Source: Gallionella sp. (GTDB taxonomy: Bacteria; Pseudomonadota; Gammaproteobacteria; Burkholderiales; Gallionellaceae). Taken from it: a stretch of DNA of 20,502 nucleotides. The position numbers and the translations under genes are program-made. The stretch is from the NCBI GenBank assembly GCA_004298605.1, contig SCPW01000441.1, positions 1 to 20,502 of the forward strand. The letters are read 5' to 3'. The number at the start of each line of letters is the position of its first letter. Within the stretch, counting starts at the first letter, position 1. Positions 15,426 to 20,502 of this stretch are shown here, piece after piece. The notes under the pieces are model-generated. The model was not told the origin of the DNA. It saw only the letters and a program-made list of their open reading frames with translations, and made no database searches.

Positions 15426-16924
15426 AGCGATAATTCCTGAATAATCTCATTCGCCGACAACGGCGTATTACCGACACGACCAACCTGGCAGGCCGACGCA
15501 ATCGACCCCAAATAGGCGCTTTCCCACACTGTCGCGCCAACCGCCAAGGCCAACGATGCGCAAATTAAAAGTGAATCGCCCGCGCCAGAAACATCTTTGG
15601 GCGCACTGTTAAATGCGGGTAGCTGGTCGGTCGTCAGACCATTACTTGGGTTACTGGGTGCGTGAACTAACAATCCTTCGGCACCCATCGTAATAAACAC
15701 ATTCCCCGCCTTGGCCTTGCTGTGCAGCGTATCTGCCAACACTGCCAAACCCGATCCAGAATCACGCACTGCCAGCCGCGCTTCATGCTCCGTCGGTGTA
15801 ATCAGATGCATCCCCTGAAAGCGCGAAATATCGCCGATTTGAGATGACGACTGGCTATCGGCAACCATAATTACACCAAAATGCACACAATGTCCTATCA
15901 ACTCATCTACCAGCGATTGTGGTAAACAGCCGTAATTGAAGTCCGAAAACACCAGCAGATCCGCATTTTCTATGAGCGGCAGCAAACGCTCTAACACATC
16001 CTTGATTAATTCTTGGCTGATGTCATGCTGGCGCAAATGGCTCACCCTGAGCAGGGTTTTGCCACGGGCCCGAAAGCGCTGTTTCAGAGTGGTGGGGCGG
16101 CTATCATCAATAATTAAATTCCCCGCTACGCCATATGAACCAAGCGTATCCCGGGCAAAAACGGACGCCCCGTCATTGCCGGCAACCCCAAAAAAATCAA
16201 CACTGGCTCCCAACCCATGAGCGTGCGCAGCCACGATGCCGGCGCCTCCCACGAACAGATCCCGCTTGATCGGAGTAACCACAATAGTGGGATCCTCCTG
16301 CGACATACCCAGTGGATCGCAGGTAATATATTCGTCGACAATCAAATCCCCGATGACCACGACCTTCAAGGCGGAAAACTGCCGTACGTAAGTGGCCAGT
16401 TTGGCCATATCGAATCCATGCCGCTCCGGAAAATCGCTTGGCTTGCTGATGGTGGACAGGTTGGATTCGCGCAACTCCCGCTGCAAAAGATCCATCGACG
16501 AAAAGCGCACTTCGCCAGAGCTAAAGAGCAGCTTGCCACCATAGCCTTCTACGACTGGCTGTTCAGGGTTAAAGTGTTGTTCGTGCTCCTTGCCCTTAAC
16601 CACAATATCGGGCAGCAGCGCGGCAATAAAGTCTTCGGGTGGAATATGCAGCAGAAAGGCATAATCCACCGCACTAATTGCCCGAACCCCTTCCAGGCGA
16701 AATTGTTCCGGCACCAAGGTTCCCGGCCTGCTATCATCGGTGACCCCGACCACCAGGAAATCTCCGCACTCGGCGGCGAAATTCAACAACCTCAAATGCC
16801 CGGGATGAATTACGTTGAAATTCCCCCAAACAAACACGATGCGCGAAAGGTCTCCTGCATCCCGCCGAATATCGTTTACAATTTGATCGAAACCATCAAA
16901 GCCGGGAACGGATTTATTTTGCAA
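15422..16924 (-). CDS. HldE-like bifunctional protein with swapped order: nucleotidylyltransferase then PfkB kinase
   Basis: 500-aa fusion. Residues about 28-155 form an RfaE-domain-II/HldE-type nucleotidylyltransferase: GNFNVIHPGH with HxGH at 40-43, VVGVTDD, VVKGKEH at 108-114, and a VRFSSMDLLQ end. Residues about 185-500 form a PfkB/ribokinase-fold kinase: VIGDLIVDEYI, FVGGAGIVAAHAHGLGA, VFSDFNYG, LITPTEHEA and the catalytic VSGAGDS with Asp450. E. coli HldE has kinase first and adenylyltransferase second, so the order here is reversed. By homology it would phosphorylate a heptose phosphate (or similar sugar) and add AMP or CMP; the true substrate is unknown. The start is TTG, preceded by AAAGGTG; no better in-frame ATG exists before the conserved part. 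It opens the minus-strand polysaccharide run. Confidence 0.85.
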   Translation of the reverse strand: MQNKSVPGFDGFDQIVNDIRRDAGDLSRIVFVWGNFNVIHPGHLRLLNFAAECGDFLVVGVTDDSRPGTLVPEQFRLEGVRAISAVDYAFLLHIPPEDFIAALLPDIVVKGKEHEQHFNPEQPVVEGYGGKLLFSSGEVRFSSMDLLQRELRESNLSTISKPSDFPERHGFDMAKLATYVRQFSALKVVVIGDLIVDEYITCDPLGMSQEDPTIVVTPIKRDLFVGGAGIVAAHAHGLGASVDFFGVAGNDGASVFARDTLGSYGVAGNLIIDDSRPTTLKQRFRARGKTLLRVSHLRQHDISQELIKDVLERLLPLIENADLLVFSDFNYGCLPQSLVDELIGHCVHFGVIMVADSQSSSQIGDISRFQGMHLITPTEHEARLAVRDSGSGLAVLADTLHSKAKAGNVFITMGAEGLLVHAPSNPSNGLTTDQLPAFNSAPKDVSGAGDSLLICASLALAVGATVWESAYLGSIASACQVGRVGNTPLSANEIIQELSL

Positions 16925-16981
16925 CGTAGCACCTTTACACGTTTAATGTTTAAGCCAAAATAACCCATTGGCACAAAACTG

Positions 16982-17009
16982 CGTCATTCCGGCGCAGGCC
17001 GGAATGACG
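16982..17009. repeat. REP-like palindrome (CGTCATTCCGGC hairpin)
   Basis: CGTCATTCCGGC and its perfect reverse complement GCCGGAATGACG flank a 4-base GCAG loop. This belongs to the widespread ATTCC...GGAAT intergenic palindrome type, whose spurious translation gives the familiar VIPACAGMT peptide, visible here on the minus strand. It lies about 60 bp upstream of the HldE-like start. Without the genome the copy number is unknown. Confidence 0.75.
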
Positions 17010-17170
17010 AAACCAGAATTTTTAGAAGCTAAGCTACAGAACTGCCTGATGCGCGAGTTTACTTCAAATTCACATTGCTGGCATCCACTCAAAACCATGT
17101 TGCATAGCCTTAACATCCAACCCTGCAAATAATCAAATGCCGACCGGCCAATCTGACACTAACAACGAAT

Positions 17171-17344
17171 GTGGCTCGCAGCAGAGGCCTCACAATTATC
17201 GGGGGTAGCCTCCCATTCATAACTCAGTTGCTGGGGATGTTTTTGCTTTATGTGGAATGGATATGGATGCGATTTAACCCTGACCATGACGAAGAAATCG
17301 TTCTAATTTTGCAACAGCGTGCTACGTCATGTACAAGCAAGTAA
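17171..17344 (+). CDS. Possible small ORF with one hydrophobic helix (doubtful)
   Basis: A 57-codon frame starting at GTG encodes a basic start (VARSRG), a strongly hydrophobic stretch with LPFITQLLGMFLLYVEWIW, and an acidic then polar tail (PDHDEEIVLILQQRA). No Shine-Dalgarno precedes the GTG and the frame is open upstream without an ATG. It could be a remnant of a membrane-protein gene, a small membrane protein, or chance. I do not recognise it. Confidence 0.2.
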   Translation: MARSRGLTIIGGSLPFITQLLGMFLLYVEWIWMRFNPDHDEEIVLILQQRATSCTSK

Positions 17345-17352
17345 TTGTCAAT

Positions 17353-17380
17353 TTGTTTGACTGCATTTGAGTGTTATACA
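17353..17380 (+). promoter_or_regulatory. Candidate extended -10 promoter for rfbF-rfbG
   Basis: TGT followed by TATACA (17372-17380) forms an extended -10. A weak -35 TTGTTT lies 16 bp upstream; TTGACT is also present but too close to be the -35. Transcription would begin near 17387, leaving a leader of about 140 bases before the rfbF ATG. Confidence 0.45.
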
Positions 17381-17386
17381 ATCAGC

Positions 17387-17438
17387 GGCGTTGTTACTTC
17401 AACCCATAACGGATTGAAAATACAACGCCTTCGGCGTT
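17387..17438 (+). promoter_or_regulatory. Mutually exclusive hairpins in the rfbF leader
   Basis: GGCGTTGT (17387-17394) is a perfect complement of ACAACGCC (17422-17429). The same AACGCC (17424-17429) also pairs perfectly with GGCGTT (17433-17438) across a TTC loop. The two stems share one arm and cannot form together, the layout of an attenuator-like switch. No T-run follows the second hairpin, so control of translation or processing is as likely as termination. Confidence 0.4.
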
Positions 17439-17441
17439 CAG

Positions 17442-17490
17442 CCAATTTTGCGGCAAGGCCGTAATAACATGGGCTATTTTCCAAAATTGG
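17442..17490 (+). repeat. Nested inverted repeat in the rfbF leader
   Basis: CCAATTTTG (17442-17450) and CAAAATTGG (17482-17490) are a perfect 9-bp inverted repeat. Inside, CGGC-AAG-GCCG (17451-17461) forms a small hairpin directly stacked on the outer arm. The outer right arm ends 36 bases before the rfbF ATG. Confidence 0.5.
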
Positions 17491-17526
17491 ATGACCATGA
17501 AAAATTTGGTAGGTCTATAGAACATC

Positions 17527-18300
17527 ATGAAAGTAATCATTCTTGCCGGGGGACTCGGCACCAGGATTAGTGAGGAGACATCCACTCGCCCCAAGCCCAT
17601 GATAAAAATTGGCGGGCGCCCAATTCTCTGGCACATCATGAAAATTTACTCCGCGCACGACATTAACGACTTCGTCGTTTGCTGCGGCTATAAGGGCTAC
17701 ATGATCAAAGAATACTTCGCCAACTATTTCCTGCACATGTCCGATGTGACATTCGACATGCAGCACAACCAGATGGAAGTGCATCAGCGCAATGCCGAGC
17801 CGTGGCGTGTCACATTGGTTGATACCGGAGATGACACCATGACGGGCGGGCGGTTGAAACGCGTAGCCCAATATGTGAAAGACGAGGAAGCGTTTTGTTT
17901 TACCTACGGCGACGGCGTAGCGGATATTGATATTACCGGGTTAGTGGCTTTCCACAAACAGCATGGCAAGCGTGCAACCGTCACAGCGGTGCAGCCCCCG
18001 GGTCGTTATGGGGCGCTCAATATGGATGGGAATGCTGTTCGCGGTTTTATTGAAAAGCCTCAGGGAGATGGCGGGTGGATTAACGGTGGATTTTTTGTAT
18101 TATCGCCAAGGTGCATAGACTTGATCGATGATGATAGTTCTTCGTGGGAAGGTGAGCCACTGAGTAAACTTGCGTCTAAAGGGGAACTCATGGCTTATGA
18201 GCACAGCGGATTCTGGCAGCCCATGGACACACTGCGCGACAAGAATCAACTGGAATATCTTTGGCAAGGCGGCAAAGCTCCATGGAAGATGTGGAAGTGA
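17527..18300 (+). CDS. rfbF: Glucose-1-phosphate cytidylyltransferase
   Basis: Makes CDP-glucose from glucose-1-phosphate and CTP, entry point to CDP-linked deoxysugars. The 257-aa length equals that of characterised RfbF proteins. The signature [23 protein letters not shown] with [12 protein letters not shown], the [13 protein letters not shown] segment, [23 protein letters not shown] and the [15 protein letters not shown] end are all family-specific and separate it from RmlA. No strong Shine-Dalgarno sits near the ATG: an AGG lies about 13 bases upstream, so initiation may depend on the leader. It overlaps rfbG by 19 bases. A structured leader with a candidate promoter precedes it. Confidence 0.96.
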   Translation: MKVIILAGGLGTRISEETSTRPKPMIKIGGRPILWHIMKIYSAHDINDFVVCCGYKGYMIKEYFANYFLHMSDVTFDMQHNQMEVHQRNAEPWRVTLVDTGDDTMTGGRLKRVAQYVKDEEAFCFTYGDGVADIDITGLVAFHKQHGKRATVTAVQPPGRYGALNMDGNAVRGFIEKPQGDGGWINGGFFVLSPRCIDLIDDDSSSWEGEPLSKLASKGELMAYEHSGFWQPMDTLRDKNQLEYLWQGGKAPWKMWK

Positions 18301-19361
18301 ACCCAAGTTTCTGGCGTGGCAAGCGCGTGTTCCTGACCGGACACACAGGATTCAAAGGCGGCTGGCTTTCGCTATGGCTGCAAGCCATGGGCGCGGAAGT
18401 TCATGGCTATGCGCTCAACCCGCCGACAGAACCGAATCTTTTTACCGTGGCAGCAGTTAGCAAAGGCATGGCAAGCAGCGAAATTGCCGACATCCGCGAT
18501 GCGGACAAACTCCGGCATGCCATGCAAGCAGCTCACCCGGAAATTGTTTTTCATTTGGCCGCACAACCCCTGGTGCGCTACTCCTACGCACAACCAGTGG
18601 AAACTTATGCCGTGAACGTGATGGGGACGGTGCATTTGCTTGAAGCTATACGTGCCACACCCGGTGTGAAAGCGGTGGTGAATGTCACCACGGACAAATG
18701 CTATGAAAACCGAGAATGGGTGTGGGGCTACCGCGAGAACGAACCGATGGGTGGTTTCGATCCGTATTCCAGCAGCAAGGGCTGCGCCGAATTGGCGACA
18801 GCTGCCTATCGGCGTTCTTTTCTTGAGCCCGCCGGCGTCGCTCTGGCAACCGCTAGAGCCGGCAATGTGATTGGTGGCGGTGACTGGGCGGCAGACCGGT
18901 TGATCCCCGATTTTCTGCGCGCCATGGATGCAGGTGAAACATTGAATATCCGCTCACCACAATCCACGCGGCCTTGGCAACATGTGCTGGAGCCGCTATC
19001 CGGTTATTTGATGTTGGCTGAGCGGCTGTATGCCGATGGCGCAGTTTTTGCCGAAGCTTGGAATTTCGGACCATCCGATGAAGATGCCCGTTCGGTGCAA
19101 TGGATTGTCGAGCACTTGGCTGGAATGCGCAAAGACGTGAACTGGCAGTGCAACGAGACACCGCAACCGCACGAAGCGCACTATCTCAAACTGGATAGCA
19201 GCAAGGCGCACGATCAGTTAAGTTGGAAACCACGCTGGCGTTTGCAGGCCGCCCTGCACAAAACGCTGGAGTGGCATGAGGCGTGGCGCAAGGCCGAAGA
19301 CATGCTCTCAGCCACATTGACGCAAATCACCAACTATCAATCTCTGCGGCAAAACGATTAA
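18282..19361 (+). CDS. rfbG: CDP-glucose 4,6-dehydratase
   Basis: NAD+-dependent extended SDR enzyme converting CDP-glucose to CDP-4-keto-6-deoxyglucose. From the ATG chosen it is 359 aa, the usual length. The glycine motif [17 protein letters not shown] (17-33), [20 protein letters not shown] with the TDK variant typical of CDP-glucose dehydratases, the catalytic YSSSK at 162-166 and [19 protein letters not shown] are intact, as is [14 protein letters not shown]. Start choice is not certain: ATG at 18282 overlaps rfbF by 19 bases, while a GTG at 18297 would give a GTGA overlap with GGAAG upstream. Both keep the NAD-binding motif. The epimerase gene follows after 2 bp. Confidence 0.95.
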   Translation: MEDVEVNPSFWRGKRVFLTGHTGFKGGWLSLWLQAMGAEVHGYALNPPTEPNLFTVAAVSKGMASSEIADIRDADKLRHAMQAAHPEIVFHLAAQPLVRYSYAQPVETYAVNVMGTVHLLEAIRATPGVKAVVNVTTDKCYENREWVWGYRENEPMGGFDPYSSSKGCAELATAAYRRSFLEPAGVALATARAGNVIGGGDWAADRLIPDFLRAMDAGETLNIRSPQSTRPWQHVLEPLSGYLMLAERLYADGAVFAEAWNFGPSDEDARSVQWIVEHLAGMRKDVNWQCNETPQPHEAHYLKLDSSKAHDQLSWKPRWRLQAALHKTLEWHEAWRKAEDMLSATLTQITNYQSLRQND

Positions 19362-19363
19362 CC

Positions 19364-19924
19364 ATGTCGCGCTTCGATTTTATTCCGACACCTTTAACCG
19401 GGCTGAAGCTGGTGCAGCGCAAGGCGATTGAAGACCATCGCGGCTTCCTGTCGCGTTTTTACTGTATGGAGGAATTTGGTGAAGCAGGCATTAAGAAATC
19501 TATCGCCCAAATCAACCACACCCTCACGCGCCAGAGAGGCGCGGTGCGAGGCCTGCACTTTCAGCATCCGCCGCATGCCGAGGCCAAGTTGGTGAGTTGT
19601 TTGAAGGGGAAGATACTGGACGTGGCGGTTGATCTACGGCGCGACTCGCCCACATTTTTGCAATGGCATGGCGAAATACTCTCCGCCGCAAATCGTAAAA
19701 GCCTGCTTATCCCGGAAGGCTACGCTCACGGTTTCCAGACGCTGGCCGAGGACTGCGAGCTAATTTACCTGCACACTGCCGCCTATCATCCACAGGCCGA
19801 AGGCGCGCTGAATGTGGCAGATCCAAGACTGAAAATCGCTTGGCCTTTGCCGATAAATGATCTTTCAGACCGTGACCGCAATCATCCGTTAATCAGCTCA
19901 GATTTCCAGGGAATTGTTTTATGA
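19364..19924 (+). CDS. RmlC-like nucleotide-sugar 3,5-epimerase, probably CDP-sugar specific
   Basis: 186-aa cupin epimerase of the dTDP-4-dehydrorhamnose 3,5-epimerase family. RGLHFQ with the expected catalytic His65, LDVAVDLRRDSPTF, the IPEGYAHGFQTL block, the ELIYLHTAAYHP region and an ADP (Asp153) in place of NDP are visible. Because it sits between rfbG and a sugar C-methyltransferase with coupled starts, its substrate is most likely CDP-4-keto-6-deoxyglucose rather than the dTDP form; the locus has a separate rfbC for that. Whether it epimerises C3, C5 or both is unknown. Start is the ATG 2 bp after the rfbG stop; its TGA overlaps the next ATG. Confidence 0.85.
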   Translation: MSRFDFIPTPLTGLKLVQRKAIEDHRGFLSRFYCMEEFGEAGIKKSIAQINHTLTRQRGAVRGLHFQHPPHAEAKLVSCLKGKILDVAVDLRRDSPTFLQWHGEILSAANRKSLLIPEGYAHGFQTLAEDCELIYLHTAAYHPQAEGALNVADPRLKIAWPLPINDLSDRDRNHPLISSDFQGIVL

Positions 19925-20502
19925 AATGCCGCCACTGCCGCGCCGAATTAACTTTGCCGCTGATTGACCTGGGCGCAGCCCCACCGTCCAACGCCTATCT
20001 CACCAAACAGACGTTGCACGCACCGGAAAAGTATTTCCCTTTGCGTGTGCTGGTATGCACCGAATGCTGGTTGGCACAAACCGAAGACTATGCCGGAGCA
20101 GGCGAGCTGTTCTCCGCCGATTACGCTTACTTCAGTTCTTTCTCAACGACTTGGTTAAAACATGCCGAACAATATATTGCAGACATGGCGCAACGTTTTT
20201 CTCTGAATACAAATTCCCATATCGTCGAGGTAGCGGCGAATGATGGCTATCTGTTGCAGTACGCCAAAATACGCGGTATTCCTTGTCTGGGTATTGAGCC
20301 TACCACCAGCACGGCTGATGCAGCACGCGCCAAGGGCATCGAAATCGTTGAAGCGTTTTTCGGTGTAAAGCTGGCTCAGCAACTTGCAGCGCAAAGCAAG
20401 CAAGCCGACCTGACAGCCGCTAATAATGTGTTGGCGCATGTGCCGGATATCAATGATTTTGTCGGTGGCTTTGTAGCGTTGCTTAAACCGGCAGGCGTGG
20501 CG
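19921..20502 (+). CDS. TylC3-type sugar C-methyltransferase (3' end cut by window edge)
   Basis: First 194 codons of a SAM-dependent methyltransferase. An N-terminal zinc-binding domain shows MKCRHC and CTEC Cys pairs (residues 3-6 and about 44-47), with LIDLGAAPPSNAYL between them. A Rossmann methyltransferase domain follows, with HIVEVAANDGYLLQYA as motif I and AANNVLAHVPDINDFV. This architecture is that of NDP-hexose 3-C-methyltransferases such as TylC3; a C-terminal domain should lie beyond the window. It would add a methyl branch, normally at C3, to a 4-keto-6-deoxysugar. With rfbF, rfbG and the epimerase it predicts a CDP-linked branched sugar. Its ATG overlaps the epimerase TGA by 4 bases. 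No stop is reached. Confidence 0.85.
   Translation, partial: MKCRHCRAELTLPLIDLGAAPPSNAYLTKQTLHAPEKYFPLRVLVCTECWLAQTEDYAGAGELFSADYAYFSSFSTTWLKHAEQYIADMAQRFSLNTNSHIVEVAANDGYLLQYAKIRGIPCLGIEPTTSTADAARAKGIEIVEAFFGVKLAQQLAAQSKQADLTAANNVLAHVPDINDFVGGFVALLKPAGVA

Larger units (their letters stand above)
16925..17526. other. Divergent spacer between the HldE-like operon and rfbF
   Basis: About 600 bp without a convincing gene. From left to right it holds a REP-like 12-bp-stem hairpin, an AT-rich middle with a small open frame that could encode one hydrophobic helix, a candidate extended -10 promoter facing rfbF, and about 140 bases of leader with nested and mutually exclusive inverted repeats. I found no clear promoter for the HldE-like gene, and no convincing ops/JUMPstart element. 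Confidence 0.7.

Noticed and set aside
16943..17128. Minus-strand open frame of 61 codons in the divergent spacer
   Set aside because: It contains VIPACAGMT, the familiar spurious translation of the ATTCCGG palindrome, and has no other protein-like character.
17196..17212. GGGGGTAGCC as a possible ops/JUMPstart (RfaH) element
   Set aside because: It matches only part of the GGCGGTAGCGT core and no surrounding JUMPstart sequence is visible.
1..20502. CRISPR arrays, tRNA or rRNA genes, transposases, phage genes
   Set aside because: I saw no regularly spaced direct repeats, no tRNA-like cloverleaf and no such protein in the six frames.

Overview
The window looks like the chromosome of a betaproteobacterium, possibly in the Nitrosomonadales/Gallionellaceae neighbourhood. 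The grounds are the yicC-gmk-rpoZ-spoT run, a PP2C-rph-rdgB run, a ubiquinone-type UbiA, rubredoxin/rubrerythrin beside an OxyR, and GC-rich housekeeping genes. The taxon is an inference from gene content and order, not from a database match.

Region 1 (1-6.5 kb) is housekeeping. On the minus strand a tight operon reads yicC, gmk, rpoZ, spoT; spoT runs off the left edge. Diverging from it on the plus strand are a PP2C-type Ser/Thr phosphatase, rph, rdgB and, after a gap with repeat-like hairpins, ubiA. Region 2 (6.58-8.9 kb) is an oxidative-stress module. A short rubredoxin and a rubredoxin-less rubrerythrin (minus) diverge from oxyR (plus), and oxyR is translationally coupled to a SAM methyltransferase. 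The oxyR/rubrerythrin gap holds a large AT-rich dyad that is a good operator candidate.

Region 3 (8.9-20.5 kb) is a surface-polysaccharide locus. On the minus strand, in transcription order, are: an HldE-like protein with swapped domain order (nucleotidylyltransferase first, PfkB kinase second), a sugar-1-phosphate nucleotidylyltransferase, a GT2 glycosyltransferase, an LhgO-like FAD oxidoreductase, and the complete dTDP-L-rhamnose set rfbB-rfbD-rfbA-rfbC. Diverging on the plus strand are rfbF (CDP-glucose synthesis), rfbG (CDP-glucose 4,6-dehydratase), a second RmlC-like epimerase, and a TylC3-type sugar C-methyltransferase cut by the right edge. The locus therefore appears to make dTDP-rhamnose and, in parallel, a CDP-linked C-methyl-branched 6-deoxysugar. 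A third activated sugar may come from the kinase/nucleotidylyltransferase trio. The divergent spacer of about 600 bp carries a REP-like hairpin, a candidate extended -10 promoter, and a leader in which hairpins could form in mutually exclusive ways.

The stretch at about 12.5-17.5 kb is visibly AT-richer than the housekeeping flank, as expected for an exchangeable O-antigen or exopolysaccharide segment. I saw no tRNA, rRNA, CRISPR array, transposase or phage gene. The most promising candidates for something not yet described are the swapped HldE-like trio with its LhgO-like neighbour, the CDP branched-sugar operon with its structured leader, and the OxyR-rubrerythrin operator.
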